Origin: Hyphomicrobiales bacterium
Lineage (GTDB): Bacteria; Pseudomonadota; Alphaproteobacteria; Rhizobiales; Rhizobiaceae
Direction: 5' to 3'
Assembly (NCBI GenBank): GCA_900465915.1
Contig: UBKJ01000009.1
Span: 1-64,000 of the forward strand
DNA length: 64,000 nucleotides
Below, piece by piece: positions 34,851 through 45,083 of this stretch. The notes under the pieces are model-generated. The model worked only from the letters and a program-made list of their open reading frames with translations, did not search any database and was not told the DNA's origin. How positions within the stretch are numbered: position 1 is the stretch's first letter; each line of letters starts with the position of its first letter. The translations under genes were made by a program, and so were the position numbers.

Positions 34851-35726
34851 TCAGCCCTGCCGCCGCGCCAGCTCGGCGAGGGTCGGCGTCTGCGCCGGCG
34901 TCCGCCGGGGCGCGGTCGCGCTGCGGGGCCAGACGCCGTAGCGCTCCCGGAAATAGTCGATGACGAGCAGGTCGGCCCGCATGCGGTCATGCGCGCCCTC
35001 GACCAGGTTCTCCAGCGCGTCGACCTGCCCCACGCCGGTCCCCCGCAGGCGATAGCCCGCGCCGCTCATCCAGATCGGCACGCCGCGCCGCTCCAGATGG
35101 CCCGACAGCCATGGATCGTCGACGGTCCACATCACCTCGGGAATGTCGTAGAAGGCCTCGTCGAACCATTCGGGGCGCACCAGCACGCCGGCGAAGCCCG
35201 CCAGCATGTCGACATAGCCGGCCGTGGTGAGATAAGGCTTGCGCCGATAAAGGCTCAGCAGGCGCTGGAGCCGATAGCGAAAATCCCGGCGGCGCGGCAG
35301 CCCGCGCGGCAGGCGATCGGCCGGCCGGTCCTCGTCGGCGATATCGGGAAAGCTGTAGCCGATCTCGACGATGCAGGCGTCGGGCTTGCGCCGCGCCGCC
35401 TTCTTGAAGCGGCGATGCCAGCCGGAATCGTAGGCCTGGTCGTCGTCGCAGAACAGGATATCGACCGCCTGCCCCTTCAGGTCGCGCGCGGCGGGCAGGA
35501 TCTTGGTCGCCGGCCCGTAATCGACCTCGCAGCGATGGATGGAGACGCCGTCCGGGACTTTCGGCAGGCTTCCGTCCCAACCGGGGAAACGCCGATAACT
35601 CCGGGGAATATAAAGCCTGACCTCCCGCGCCGGCGGGTCCTGCGCCAGGAGGCTGCGCAGCGGACGCTCGATCAGGCCGAACCGCGAGGGAATGGTCGAA
35701 AGGCTGATGACGGTCGGCTTGTCCAA
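34851..35726 (-). CDS. Glycosyltransferase-like protein (probable GT-A fold)
   Basis: A 291-residue cytoplasmic protein. VISLSTIPSRFGLIERPLRSLLAQ at the N-terminus and CDDDQAYD (acidic triad D94-D96) look like the nucleotide-sugar and metal sites of a GT-A glycosyltransferase; EVMWTVDDPWLSGHLERRGVPIW in the C-terminal half resembles the acceptor-side motif of family 2-like enzymes. Acceptor and sugar are unknown. It ends five bases from acvB (convergent) and stands alone. Assignment to a precise family is not possible by eye. Confidence 0.7.
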   Translation of the reverse strand: MDKPTVISLSTIPSRFGLIERPLRSLLAQDPPAREVRLYIPRSYRRFPGWDGSLPKVPDGVSIHRCEVDYGPATKILPAARDLKGQAVDILFCDDDQAYDSGWHRRFKKAARRKPDACIVEIGYSFPDIADEDRPADRLPRGLPRRRDFRYRLQRLLSLYRRKPYLTTAGYVDMLAGFAGVLVRPEWFDEAFYDIPEVMWTVDDPWLSGHLERRGVPIWMSGAGYRLRGTGVGQVDALENLVEGAHDRMRADLLVIDYFRERYGVWPRSATAPRRTPAQTPTLAELARRQG

Positions 35727-36003
35727 TTGCGCCCCGGGAAACTGCGGCCGCCTTGTGCGGCCGATACCGGCGCGACTGTGTCCGAAACGGCGGCTATTTT
35801 CCAGCGGCGATTTACGGAAAAAACACGGCGCGACGTCCGCCCCGCCCGGCCGCTTTTCAGTCGCCGCGGCGCGAAAATCCGCGCTACGCGGGACGCCCGC
35901 AGCTTTTTGAATTTATGTTGGAGAAACTTGATTTTATGGTGTTGACCATTGCGGCCGCCGCCCTTATGGTCCGCCGCACTTCCGGGGCCGTCCAGCCCCT
36001 TGG

Positions 36004-36079
36004 GAGCGCGTAGCTCAGCCGGTAGAGCAACTGACTTTTAATCAGTAGGTCCAGGGTTCGAATCCCTGCGCGCTCACCA
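36004..36079 (+). tRNA. tRNA-Lys (anticodon UUU)
   Basis: Acceptor arms GAGCGCG and CGCGCTC pair fully; D-arm GCTCAGCCGGTAGAGC, anticodon loop CTTTTAA with TTT, T-arm CAGGGTTCGAATCCCTG and encoded CCA (36077-36079) are all present. Confidence 0.97.
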
Positions 36080-36129
36080 ACAAATCCAATCCCTTATGCC
36101 TTGTCTTTCAAGTTACCGGCGATACGAAA

Positions 36130-36151
36130 AAGCCGCCCCGAGGGGCGGCTT
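36130..36151 (-). terminator. Terminator of the BA14K gene
   Basis: AAGCCGCCCC (36130-36139) pairs with GGGGCGGCTT (36142-36151). On the minus strand it is followed by TTTTTCG. Confidence 0.85.
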
Positions 36152-36171
36152 CGTCATGGTCGCGCTTCGCC

Positions 36172-36693
36172 TCAGCGATAGGGCGAATAGCACTGCTGGC
36201 GCGGGCCGTAATTGGGCTGGAACGTGTTGTCGTAAGCCCGGTAGGACCGATAGCGGTTGTAGCACCACTGCACATGCGCGTCGCTATAGCCCGGACGGTA
36301 ATAGGCCGGAGGCGGCGGGGGCGGCGGCGGAGCCGCGAGCGCGCCGCCGATGACGGCGCCCGCGCCGAAGGCCGCCAGCGGATACCACCAGCCGTCGTCA
36401 TAAAGGCGATAGCCGGGCCGGTAATAGCGATAGCCGTGATGGCCGTTCCAGAAGCCGGGGCGATAGCCCGGACCCGGGCCGCGCCAATGGCCGCCGCGTC
36501 CGCCGCCCCAATGGCCTCGGCCCCAGTGGCCGCCGCGGCCGCGCCAGTGGTCGTCGACTTTCAGGACGTTTTCATTGGAGACGGCGGGCGCCGTCGTCGC
36601 CATCGGCGCGGCCGCCACGGGGGCGATCGCGCCCAACAGAACACCGCCGCCGACAAGCCCGATCAGCATTTTTCTAAAGGTGTCGCTCATCAT
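36172..36693 (-). CDS. BA14K family exported protein
   Basis: A 173-residue secreted or membrane-associated protein. A signal peptide (about 1-29) is followed by a Gly/His/Trp/Arg-rich segment (about residues 50-75) and a Tyr-rich GYRYYRPGYR stretch, a hydrophobic glycine helix (AAFGAGAVIGGALA), polyproline, and the C-terminal BA14K domain with HVQWCYNRYRSYRAYDNTF and two cysteines. The family is named after the Brucella 14-kDa immunoreactive, lectin-like antigen and is common in Hyphomicrobiales. Either of the first two methionines may start it. Confidence 0.88.
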   Translation of the reverse strand: MMSDTFRKMLIGLVGGGVLLGAIAPVAAAPMATTAPAVSNENVLKVDDHWRGRGGHWGRGHWGGGRGGHWRGPGPGYRPGFWNGHHGYRYYRPGYRLYDDGWWYPLAAFGAGAVIGGALAAPPPPPPPPAYYRPGYSDAHVQWCYNRYRSYRAYDNTFQPNYGPRQQCYSPYR

Positions 36694-36837
36694 GGTTCTC
36701 CCTATCAGGTGAAGCCATCATGATACAGCTCAGATGAACGCTCCCTGAATGATGGGAGGCGGGGGCGCGGCGATTCCGGTTGAGTTCCCGCGCCGGCCCT
36801 TATAGACCGGAGCCGCAGCGCTTTGTGGAGACTGGGA

Positions 36838-38295
36838 ATGGACGACGCGACCGGGGATGCGCAATGGGGATCGAAGACCGGGCTTGGCGCGACCGAGGCC
36901 GAATGGGCCGAGCTGGTCGCGGCCCTGCCCGAAGCGCAGTCGCGCTTCCTCGCCGACCTCATGGCGGCGCGCGCGCCTGAATTCGTCGGCGTCTTCTACC
37001 ACCGCTTGATGCAGAACGGCGAGGCCTCACCCTTCCTGTCGCAGAAAGTGGTGCAGGAGCGGCTCAACGGCGCGCTGGCCGCTTGGCTCGCCAACCTGTT
37101 CCGGCGCGGCGCCAGCGACGTCGCCGCCTTCATGGCCGAGCAGCGCACCATCGGCGCGGTGCATGCGCGCATCGCCGTGCCGATCCATGTCGTCATGCAG
37201 GGCGCGCGGCTGTTGAAGAACGAGATCGCCCGCCGGCTGGCCATTGAGGTCGCCGACCGCGACGCGCTGTCGCGGCTGACCCTGCACGTGGACAATCTCA
37301 TCGACATCGCCATCGAGGTCATGAGCCAGGCCTTCGTCAAGGACGCCGGCGCGCGCGTGCGCAACGACGAGGCCTATCGCGCCTTCGCGCTCAGCCACGA
37401 TTTTCCGCTGGAGCGCGAATCCCAGCGCGCCGCGCTGATGGAATGGAGCCAGTCGCTGCTGTTCAACCTCTATGGCGACATGGCGCATCCGCTCGCCCCG
37501 CTGTCGGGCTCGGATTTCGGCCTGTGGCTGCAGCACAAGGCCGAGCTGATGTTCGCCGGCGCGCCGGCGCTGGAGGCGATCCGCCGCAAGGCCGCCGATG
37601 TCGACGCGGCGCTGCTGCCGGCCGTCGACGGCGCCCGCCGCGACGACCCCGCCGCTCTGCCGGCCGCGCTGGCGCAGTTCCAGGCCGCCATCGGCGAGAT
37701 CAAGTTCCTGCTGTCGGAGCTGTTCCAGGCGGCGGCCACCATGGAGGCCGGGCGCGACCCGTTGACCCGCATGCTCAACCGCCGCTTCCTGCCCTCGATC
37801 CTCAGCCGCGAGGTGCGCATGGCGGCGCTGAAATCCATGGATTTCAGCGTGCTGATGATCGACATCGACCATTTCAAGCGCATCAACGACCGTTTCGGCC
37901 ATGGCGGCGGCGACGCCGTGTTGCAGCAGGCGGCGGAGACGATCCTGTCGCTCTGCCGGGCGAGCGACTTCGTCTTCCGCTACGGCGGCGAGGAGTTCCT
38001 GATCGCGCTTGTGGAGACCGACGAGGATGCGGCCATGGCCATCGCCGAGGAGCTGCGCCAGCGCCTCGCCGCCCAGAAGCTCAAGCTGCCGGACGGCACC
38101 GAGCAGAGCGTGACGCTCTCCATCGGCGTGTCGTCCTTCAACGGCCATCCCGATTACAGCCATCTGGTCGACGCCGCCGACCGCGCGCTCTACCGCGCCA
38201 AGCAGTCGGGCCGCAACCGCTGCGAGAAGGAAGCGCCGCTCGCGCCGCATCCCGACCTGCCGCCGCAGGCCGCCGCCTCTGGACGCAGCGCCTGA
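36838..38295 (+). CDS. Globin-coupled diguanylate cyclase
   Basis: A 485-residue cytoplasmic sensor that probably makes cyclic di-GMP in response to oxygen or another haem ligand. The N-terminal part (about 1-165) fits a sensor globin: the proximal haem histidine is H109 in [13 protein letters not shown] helical linker (about 165-310) connects to a GGDEF domain beginning [13 protein letters not shown], with active-site GGEEF. An inhibitory I-site RASD stands five residues before GGEEF, so product feedback is expected. Overall order matches DosC-type proteins. Start chosen at the ATG at 36838. lipB follows within about 20 bases. Confidence 0.88.
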   Translation: MDDATGDAQWGSKTGLGATEAEWAELVAALPEAQSRFLADLMAARAPEFVGVFYHRLMQNGEASPFLSQKVVQERLNGALAAWLANLFRRGASDVAAFMAEQRTIGAVHARIAVPIHVVMQGARLLKNEIARRLAIEVADRDALSRLTLHVDNLIDIAIEVMSQAFVKDAGARVRNDEAYRAFALSHDFPLERESQRAALMEWSQSLLFNLYGDMAHPLAPLSGSDFGLWLQHKAELMFAGAPALEAIRRKAADVDAALLPAVDGARRDDPAALPAALAQFQAAIGEIKFLLSELFQAAATMEAGRDPLTRMLNRRFLPSILSREVRMAALKSMDFSVLMIDIDHFKRINDRFGHGGGDAVLQQAAETILSLCRASDFVFRYGGEEFLIALVETDEDAAMAIAEELRQRLAAQKLKLPDGTEQSVTLSIGVSSFNGHPDYSHLVDAADRALYRAKQSGRNRCEKEAPLAPHPDLPPQAAASGRSA

Positions 38296-38317
38296 AACAC
38301 CCCATATGGCCGCCATC

Positions 38318-39028
38318 ATGACCGAGCGCAATCACATCGAGGCAAGCTTTCTTCCCGCCGCCGGCGCGCCGCCCGTCGAATGGCTGGTCGCCGAGGGGCT
38401 GACCGACTATCCGGCGGCGCTGGCCTTCATGGAGGCGCGCGTGCAGGCGATCCGCGAGGGGACGGCGGGCGAGCTGGTCTGGCTGGTCGAGCATCCGCCG
38501 CTCTATACGGCCGGAACCAGCGCGCGCCCGCAGGATCTGCTCGCGCCCGACCGCTTCCCCGTCTACGACGCCGGGCGCGGCGGCGAATACACCTATCACG
38601 GCCCCGGCCAGCGCGTGGCCTATGTCATGCTCGACCTCAAGCGCCGGCGCGAGGACGTGCGCGCCTTCGTGGCGGCGCTGGAGGCGTGGATCATCGAGAC
38701 GCTGGCTGAGTTCAACGTCCGCGGCGAGCGGCGCGAGGACCGCGTCGGCGTCTGGGTGGCGCGGCCCGACAGGCCGCCTCTGGCCGACGGCTCGCCCAGC
38801 GAGGACAAGATCGCGGCCATCGGCGTGCGCCTGCGGCGCTGGGTCAGCTTCCACGGCGTCGCCATCAATGTGGAGCCGGAGCTCGGCCATTTCGGCGGCA
38901 TCGTGCCCTGCGGCATTTCCCGCTACGGCGTCACCAGCCTGGTCGATCTCGGCCTGCCGGTGACCATGGGCGACATCGACGTAGCGCTGGGCCGCGCCTT
39001 CGAGACGGTGTTCGGCCCGCGCGCCTGA
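38318..39028 (+). CDS. lipB: Octanoyltransferase LipB
   Basis: A 236-residue enzyme moving octanoyl groups from acyl carrier protein to lipoyl domains. [24 protein letters not shown], the catalytic lysine in [13 protein letters not shown] and the nucleophilic cysteine in [11 protein letters not shown] are present. Two in-frame ATGs (38306 and 38318) are available; neither has a clear ribosome binding site. It directly follows the globin-coupled cyclase, and its stop abuts that of the convergent EamA gene. Confidence 0.94.
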   Translation: MTERNHIEASFLPAAGAPPVEWLVAEGLTDYPAALAFMEARVQAIREGTAGELVWLVEHPPLYTAGTSARPQDLLAPDRFPVYDAGRGGEYTYHGPGQRVAYVMLDLKRRREDVRAFVAALEAWIIETLAEFNVRGERREDRVGVWVARPDRPPLADGSPSEDKIAAIGVRLRRWVSFHGVAINVEPELGHFGGIVPCGISRYGVTSLVDLGLPVTMGDIDVALGRAFETVFGPRA

Positions 39029-39970
39029 TCAGCCGCCGGTCTTGACCTTGCGCTCGCGCAGGAAGACGTAGAAGCCCGAGCCGACGATGATGAGGATGCC
39101 GAGCCATTTGGACGGCGTCGGAAAATCGCCGAACACCAGAAGCCCCACCAGCACCGCGTTGACGATCTCCAGATACTGGAACGGCGCCAGCATCGAGGCC
39201 GGGGCCAGCTTGAAGGCGTGCACCACCATGAGGTGGCTGACCGTGCCGATGGCGCCGAGAAGCAGCAGCAGCGCCCAGGGAAAGCCGCCATGCGGCAGGC
39301 TGAAGCGCAGATCCTCCAGCCCCTCCGCCTGGCCCGCCAAGCGCGCCGCGAGCATGATGGCGCCGACGCAGAGCCAGCCGCCCGCGCCGGCGTAGAGCTG
39401 CATGACCAGCGGGCTTTCCTTGGCGCCGAGCTTGCGGTTGAGGATGAGATAGAAGGCGAAGGTCACGGCGGTCAAAAGCGGCAGCAGCGAGACGGGGCCG
39501 AAGATCTCGAAGCTCGGCTGGATGACGATCATGGTGCCGACCAGCCCCACGCCCACGGCGCTGAAACGCCGCCAGCCGACCTTCTCCTTCAAAAACAGCG
39601 CCGAGAACAGCGTGAGGATCAGCGGCTCGGCGAAGAACACCGCCATGGCGTCGGCCAGCGGCATGTATTTGACGGCGGTGAAGAAGCACAGGCCGCCGCC
39701 GCCCATCAGCGCGCCGCGGACGAGATTGGCGGTCAGGTGCCGGGTGCGCAGCGCCGCGCGGCCGCCGTCGGCGGCGACGATGGCCAGCATCAGCCAGAAC
39801 TGCACGAAGAAACGCATGAAGGTGACGGTGGCCGGCGGCATGGCGTCGGCCGTGGCCAGCCATTTGCCGATGGCGTCCATCAGCGGCAGCATCAGCACGG
39901 AAAGGACCATGATGGCCATGCCCTTCACATGCGGCTCCAGCTTCAGCGCGACCGCCGCTCTTTCCTCCAC
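39029..39970 (-). CDS. EamA/DMT-family transporter
   Basis: A 313-residue drug/metabolite transporter superfamily protein with ten hydrophobic helices arranged as two EamA repeats (for example LADAMAVFFAEPLILTLFSALFLKEKVGWRR in the first and APASMLAPFQYLEIVNAVLVG in the second, both quoted only as regions around 39600 and 39170). I start at GTG 39970, which has GGGAGAGGG just upstream; longer ATG starts are less likely. Substrate unknown; relatives export small metabolites. Confidence 0.85.
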   Translation of the reverse strand: MEERAAVALKLEPHVKGMAIMVLSVLMLPLMDAIGKWLATADAMPPATVTFMRFFVQFWLMLAIVAADGGRAALRTRHLTANLVRGALMGGGGLCFFTAVKYMPLADAMAVFFAEPLILTLFSALFLKEKVGWRRFSAVGVGLVGTMIVIQPSFEIFGPVSLLPLLTAVTFAFYLILNRKLGAKESPLVMQLYAGAGGWLCVGAIMLAARLAGQAEGLEDLRFSLPHGGFPWALLLLLGAIGTVSHLMVVHAFKLAPASMLAPFQYLEIVNAVLVGLLVFGDFPTPSKWLGILIIVGSGFYVFLRERKVKTGG

Positions 39971-40206
39971 CGTCCCTCTCCCGAATCGGTTCTCCAGCCC
40001 CCGCTTTAGCTTGAATGCGCCGCGCTTTCCACTACAGTCGCGGCGCATGTCGCCGCCCGCCCCGGCGCGGCCGCTCTTTCCGGTGGAAAACGGAACGGAA
40101 GGCGAACTTCTGTCGCCTTTCGGCGGCGAACGTGACATGATCCGGGTGATTCGCCGACGCCGTTTTCCGGGGCTCGGCCGCGCAAGACAGAGAGCCTTTG
40201 GGACCG

Positions 40207-42300
40207 ATGGACGACAACGATCTCTTTTCGAGAGTGGTGAGCAACGCCCGCGAGCGCCAGGCCGCGAGCCCCGCGCCGGCCGCGCCCGTCCAGCCGGCCG
40301 CCGCCCGGCCCGCGCCTGTCCCCGCTGCGGCCCCCGTTCCGGCGAAGGCGCCGCCCGCCGCTTCCGGCGGCGACGACTACAACGCCTCCTCCATCCGCGT
40401 GCTCGAAGGGCTGGAGCCGGTGCGGCTGCGGCCGGGCATGTATATCGGCGGCACCGACGAGAAGGCGCTGCACCATCTCTTCGCCGAGGTCATCGACAAT
40501 TCGATGGACGAGGCGGTGGCCGGCCACGCCAATTTCATCGAGGTGAGCCTCGACGCGGAGGGCTTCCTCACCGTCAGCGACAACGGGCGCGGCATTCCGG
40601 TGGACGAGCATCCGCAGGCGCCCGGAAAATCCACGCTCGAAGTCATCATGACCAAGCTGCACGCCGGCGGCAAGTTCGACGGCAAGGCCTACGAGACCTC
40701 CGGTGGCCTGCACGGCGTCGGCGTGTCGGTGGTCAACGCGCTGTCGGACGTGCTGGAAGTGGAGGTGGCGCGCAACCGCCGCCTTTATCGCCAGCGCTTT
40801 TCGCGCGGCGTGCCGCAGGGCGGGCTCGAGGACGCCGGCGAGGTGCACAACCGGCGCGGCACGCGGGTGCGCTTCCATCCCGATCCGGAGATTTTCGGCA
40901 AGAACGCCCATTTCGACCCGCACCGGCTCTACCGCATGGCGCGCTCCAAGGCCTATCTGTTCGGCGGCGTCGAAATCCGCTGGGTCTGCGACCCGTCGCT
41001 GCTGGACCCGAAGAAGGAGACGCCGGAAAAGGCCGTCTTCCACTTCCCCGGCGGGCTCAAGGATTATCTTCAGGCGACGCTCAAGGGCGAGAACCAGGTC
41101 ACGCGCGAGATTTTTTCCGGCCGCACCGAGAAGCAGGGCGGCCACGGCGCGGTGGAATGGGCGGTGTCTTGGTATGGCGGCGACGGCTTCGTCAATTCCT
41201 ATTGCAACACGATCCCGACCGGCGACGGCGGCACCCACGAGGCCGGCCTGCGCATCGCGTTGACGCGCGGCCTCAAGGCCTATGCCGAACTCACCAACAA
41301 CAAGCGCGCCTCCGTCATCACCACCGACGACGTGATGGTGTCAGCGGCGGCGATGCTGTCGGTGTTCATCCGCGAGCCGGAATTCGTCGGCCAGACCAAG
41401 GACAAGCTCGCCACCGTCGAGGCGCAGCGCATCGTCGAGAACGTGATCCGCGATCCCTTCGACCATTGGCTCGCCGCCTCGCCGCAGGAGGCCTCGCGCC
41501 TGCTCGACTGGGTGATCGACCGGGCGGAGGAGCGCCTGCGCCGCCGGCAGGAGAAGGAGACCGTCCGCAAGAGCGCCACGCGCAAGCTGCGCCTGCCCGG
41601 AAAGCTCGCCGACTGCACGCAGAACGCCGCCGCGGGCGCGGAATTGTTCATCGTCGAGGGCGATTCGGCCGGCGGCTCCGCCAAGCAGGCGCGCAACCGC
41701 GCCATGCAGGCCATCCTGCCTTTGCGCGGCAAGATCCTCAACGTCGCCAGCGCCGGGCGGGAAAAGCTCACCGCCAACCAGCAGATCGCCGACCTCATCC
41801 AGGCGCTCGGCTGCGGCACGCGCAAGAATTACCGCGAGGACGACCTGCGCTACGACCGCGTCATCGTCATGACCGACGCCGACGTCGACGGCGCGCATAT
41901 CGCCTCGCTGCTCATCACCTTCTTCTACCAGGAGATGCCGGAGCTGATCCGCAACGGCCATCTCTACCTGGCCGTGCCGCCGCTCTACCGCCTCAGCCAG
42001 GGCGGCAAGACCGCCTACGCCCGCGACGACGCGCATAAGGACGAATTGCTGCGCAACTTCTTCACCGGGCGCGGCAAGGTGGAGATCGGCCGCTTCAAGG
42101 GCCTGGGCGAGATGCGCGCCGAGCAGTTGAAGGAGACCACCATGGACCCCGCCCGCCGCACGCTCCTGCGCGTGCAGGTCGACGAGGACTATGTGGACGA
42201 GACCCGCAACACGGTGGACGAATTGATGGGCACCAAGCCGGAAGCCCGCTTCCGCTTCATCCAGGACCGCGCCGCCTTCGTCGAGGAACTCGACATTTAA
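40207..42300 (+). CDS. parE: DNA topoisomerase IV subunit B ParE
   Basis: A 697-residue type IIA topoisomerase ATPase subunit for chromosome decatenation. After a disordered Ala/Pro-rich N-terminus (about 20-55), the GHKL ATPase has EVIDNSMDEA, DNGRGIPVDEHP and GGLHGVGVSVVNALS; the TOPRIM domain has EGDSAGGSAKQARNR and DADVDGAHI. The QARNR/LPLRGKILN context and shorter C-terminus separate it from GyrB. The partner parC is not in the window. Confidence 0.94.
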   Translation: MDDNDLFSRVVSNARERQAASPAPAAPVQPAAARPAPVPAAAPVPAKAPPAASGGDDYNASSIRVLEGLEPVRLRPGMYIGGTDEKALHHLFAEVIDNSMDEAVAGHANFIEVSLDAEGFLTVSDNGRGIPVDEHPQAPGKSTLEVIMTKLHAGGKFDGKAYETSGGLHGVGVSVVNALSDVLEVEVARNRRLYRQRFSRGVPQGGLEDAGEVHNRRGTRVRFHPDPEIFGKNAHFDPHRLYRMARSKAYLFGGVEIRWVCDPSLLDPKKETPEKAVFHFPGGLKDYLQATLKGENQVTREIFSGRTEKQGGHGAVEWAVSWYGGDGFVNSYCNTIPTGDGGTHEAGLRIALTRGLKAYAELTNNKRASVITTDDVMVSAAAMLSVFIREPEFVGQTKDKLATVEAQRIVENVIRDPFDHWLAASPQEASRLLDWVIDRAEERLRRRQEKETVRKSATRKLRLPGKLADCTQNAAAGAELFIVEGDSAGGSAKQARNRAMQAILPLRGKILNVASAGREKLTANQQIADLIQALGCGTRKNYREDDLRYDRVIVMTDADVDGAHIASLLITFFYQEMPELIRNGHLYLAVPPLYRLSQGGKTAYARDDAHKDELLRNFFTGRGKVEIGRFKGLGEMRAEQLKETTMDPARRTLLRVQVDEDYVDETRNTVDELMGTKPEARFRFIQDRAAFVEELDI

Positions 42301-42619
42301 GGCGACCGGGACGATGGCCTGACGCCGAGTTGCCGAGGTCGCAAGTTCTTTTCTTAGGTGAAGGCGGCCGTGCGCTTTTCCGCGAGCGGCGGCGCCGTCA
42401 AAGACAAGCTGCTGCGGCCTTCTAACCGGGCATGCAAGCCCTCCCGGCTATTTTCGACTACGTCCCGCAAAGCGTAGAATGGGCCTGCGAGCTATGTCTC
42501 GGCGGGTAAAGAATGCTTCACCGGCGAGATCGAGAAACTCGACATAGGGAGCGATGAGCGAGCGGCCAAGCGCTCCTTCATCCAAGAACGGTTTGGATCA
42601 GATGGCGGCGAAGCGCGCT
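42301..42619. other. Intergenic region after parE
   Basis: About 320 bases with no intact gene. 42301-42431 shows nothing recognisable. From 42432 on there is a broken coding-like stretch, described separately. GC content is slightly lower than in the flanking genes. Confidence 0.5.
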
Positions 42620-42647
42620 TCACAGGCGAACCCGCATATGGACTTTC
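42432..42647 (+). pseudogene. Possible decayed gene remnant
   Basis: From ATG 42432 one frame reads 25 codons (ending FDYVPQSVEWACELCLGG) to a stop at 42509. A second frame overlapping at about 42490 continues with SYVSAGKECFTGEIEKL, DIGSDERAAKRSF and [13 protein letters not shown], a composition typical of real alphaproteobacterial proteins. The two halves would join after a small indel near 42490. The remnant runs into the 3' end of the GNAT gene on the other strand, so its own end is lost. I do not recognise the family; chance coding appearance cannot be excluded. Confidence 0.35.
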
Positions 42648-43105
42648 TCCACCCGGCGCGCGAGGCTTTCGGACCATTCCATCTCGCGCCGGTCGATCCT
42701 GAACCCCGCCTTTTCATAAAGAGCGATGGCCGGGGCGTTGTCGGCATGGGTTCCGACAAGCGCCTCGCCGAAGCCGCACAGCAGGATCTGCGCCATCAGC
42801 GCGTCGAGAAGGCGCGCGCCGACGCCTTGGCGGCGGAAGGCCGGATCGACCCAGAGATCGGAGATGAGGTTGCTGCGCGGGACCTGCGCGCCCCAGCCGC
42901 GAAGGACGCCGAAACTTTCGGCCGCCAGCACGCCGGCGGCGTTTTCGTGCAGCTCATGCAGGAATTTCCGCTCCAGCGCCGCGCGGCTTTCCGCGTCGGG
43001 ATCGACGCCCGTCGCCGTCGCCCACGCCCGCGCCGCCAGGCCGGCCATGAAAACGAATTCGCCGGGCAATGCCCGGCGAATGATCGTTTCGGCTATCACC
43101 ACCAC
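42620..43105 (-). CDS. GNAT family N-acetyltransferase
   Basis: A 161-residue acetyltransferase. The acetyl-CoA pyrophosphate-binding loop is [13 protein letters not shown] (about residues 91-103), preceded by [11 protein letters not shown] and followed by [13 protein letters not shown], the standard GNAT order. The acceptor is unknown. It starts at a GTG (43105) inside the last codons of gatA, overlapping it by ten bases, so it is probably the last gene of the gatC-gatA transcript. Confidence 0.85.
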   Translation of the reverse strand: MVVIAETIIRRALPGEFVFMAGLAARAWATATGVDPDAESRAALERKFLHELHENAAGVLAAESFGVLRGWGAQVPRSNLISDLWVDPAFRRQGVGARLLDALMAQILLCGFGEALVGTHADNAPAIALYEKAGFRIDRREMEWSESLARRVEKVHMRVRL

Positions 43106-44577
43106 TTTCGCGGGGTGAAGCGTCCGGCGGCCTGCTCGATGACATGGGCCGCCTGGAACAGCGTCTCCTCCTCGAAGGGACGCCCGATCAGCTGCAACCC
43201 CAGCGGCAGGCCCTGCGCGTTGAGCCCGGCCGGCACCGAAAGGCCCGGCAGGCCGGCCATGTTCACGGTGACGGTGAAGATGTCGTTGAGATACATCTTG
43301 ACCGGATCGCTGGCCAAATCCTCGTCGGCGAGGCCGAAGGCGGCCGAAGGCGTGGCCGGCGTCAGGATCGCGTCGACGCCGAGAGCGAAAGCGTCCTCGA
43401 AATCCTTCTTGATCAGCGTGCGCACCTTCTGCGCGCGCAAATAATAGGCGTCGTAATAGCCGGCCGACAGCACATAGGTGCCGATCATGATGCGGCGCTT
43501 GACTTCCTTGCCGAAGCCGGCGGCGCGGGTCTGCTCGTACATGTCGGCGATGTCGCGGCCGGGCACGCGCAGGCCGTAGCGCACGCCGTCATAGCGCGCG
43601 AGGTTGGACGAGGCTTCCGCCGGGGCGACGATGTAATAGGCGGCGAGCGCATATTTGGTGTGCGGCAGCGAGATGTCGACGATCTCCGCGCCGGCGTCCT
43701 TGAGGAAGGCGACGCCCTTGCGCCACAGCGCCTCGATCTCCTCCGGCATGCCCTCGACGCGGTATTCCTTCGGGATGCCGATCTTCATGCCCTTGACCGA
43801 CTTGCCGAGCGCGGCTTCGTAATCCGGCACGGGCAGGTCGACCGAGGTGGTGTCCTTGAGGTCGAGCGAGGCCATGGATTTGAGCAGGATGGCGGCGTCG
43901 CGCACGTCGCGGGCGATCGGCCCGGCCTGGTCGAGCGAGGAGGCGAAGGCCACCGTGCCCCAGCGCGACACGCGGCCATAGGTCGGCTTGATGCCGACCG
44001 TGCCGGTGAAGGCGGCGGGCTGGCGGATCGAGCCGCCGGTGTCGGTGGCGGTGGCGCCGGCGCAGAGATTGGCGGCGACGGCGGCGGCCGAGCCGCCCGA
44101 CGAGCCGCCGGGAACCAGGTCGGCGTTGGAGCCTTCCGCCCGCCACGGATTCTTCACCGCGCCGTAATAGGAAGTCTCGTTGGACGAGCCCATGGCGAAT
44201 TCGTCCATGTTGAGCTTGCCCAGCATCACCGCGCCGTCGGCCCAGAGATTGGCGGTGACGGTCGACTCATATTCCGGCTTGAAACCGTCGAGGATGTGCG
44301 AGCAGGCCTGCGTGTGCACGCCCCTGGTGGCGAAGAGGTCCTTGACGCCGAGCGGGACGCCCTCCAGCGCGCCGGCCTCGCCTTTCGCGATGCGCGCGTC
44401 GGAGGCCTTCGCCATGGCGCGCGCCTGATCGTGGGTGACGGCGACATAGGCGTTGATCGCCGGATTGGCGGCGTCGATGGCGGCGAGATAGGCCTCGGTC
44501 AGTTCGGCGGCGGTGATGGCCTTGGCCTTCAGCCGGTCGCGCGCCTCGGCGATGGTGAGTGCGGTCAGTTCGCTCAT
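43096..44577 (-). CDS. gatA: Glutamyl-tRNA(Gln)/aspartyl-tRNA(Asn) amidotransferase subunit A
   Basis: A 493-residue amidase that releases ammonia from glutamine for transamidation of mischarged tRNA. The Ser-cisSer-Lys triad is K79, S159 and S183 within [15 protein letters not shown] and [10 protein letters not shown]. Start at ATG 44577 with AGGA upstream. gatC lies 21 bases upstream; gatB is not in the window. Such organisms commonly lack GlnRS or AsnRS. Confidence 0.96.
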   Translation of the reverse strand: MSELTALTIAEARDRLKAKAITAAELTEAYLAAIDAANPAINAYVAVTHDQARAMAKASDARIAKGEAGALEGVPLGVKDLFATRGVHTQACSHILDGFKPEYESTVTANLWADGAVMLGKLNMDEFAMGSSNETSYYGAVKNPWRAEGSNADLVPGGSSGGSAAAVAANLCAGATATDTGGSIRQPAAFTGTVGIKPTYGRVSRWGTVAFASSLDQAGPIARDVRDAAILLKSMASLDLKDTTSVDLPVPDYEAALGKSVKGMKIGIPKEYRVEGMPEEIEALWRKGVAFLKDAGAEIVDISLPHTKYALAAYYIVAPAEASSNLARYDGVRYGLRVPGRDIADMYEQTRAAGFGKEVKRRIMIGTYVLSAGYYDAYYLRAQKVRTLIKKDFEDAFALGVDAILTPATPSAAFGLADEDLASDPVKMYLNDIFTVTVNMAGLPGLSVPAGLNAQGLPLGLQLIGRPFEEETLFQAAHVIEQAAGRFTPRKWW

Positions 44578-44598
44578 GATCAAATCCTGTCAATCCGC

Positions 44599-44886
44599 CT
44601 ATTCGACGACCTTCGGCACCACGAAGAAATTCTCCTCGGTCACCGGCGCGTTAGCGACGATCGCCGAGGCGATGCCGCCGTCCGTCACCTTGTCCTCGCG
44701 CAGGCGCATCTTCATCGGCGTCACCGAGGTCATCGGCTCCACGCCCGTCACGTCGACCTCGTTCAACTGCTCGACGAAGCCGAGGATGGCGTTGAGTTCG
44801 CCGGTCATGCGCTGGGCGTCGTCCTCGCTGACGGCGATGCGCGCAAGATGCGCGACGCGCTTCACGGTGGTGAGATCGACGGACAT
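44599..44886 (-). CDS. gatC: Glutamyl-tRNA(Gln) amidotransferase subunit C
   Basis: A 95-residue GatC that wraps around GatA and stabilises the GatCAB complex. [23 protein letters not shown] at the start, [22 protein letters not shown] in the middle and the terminal [14 protein letters not shown] are the family pattern. Start at ATG 44886 with GGAGAAG upstream. Confidence 0.96.
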   Translation of the reverse strand: MSVDLTTVKRVAHLARIAVSEDDAQRMTGELNAILGFVEQLNEVDVTGVEPMTSVTPMKMRLREDKVTDGGIASAIVANAPVTEENFFVVPKVVE

Positions 44887-45083
44887 GTTCTTCTCCGCAA
44901 ATGCTGATCGGCCGCGGTCGCCGCGGCCAAGCCTCGTTGACACCGGCTATAACGGCGCGCGCCTGCGAGCGCAACAATTTAGCTCGCCCCGGATCGATTT
45001 GGCGAAGGCCGCCGCCGTCCCCACGAAACCGCCATTGGCGGCCTTCGTCAGACGGTCGTGGGAAATCCCGCCTTCCTTACGTC

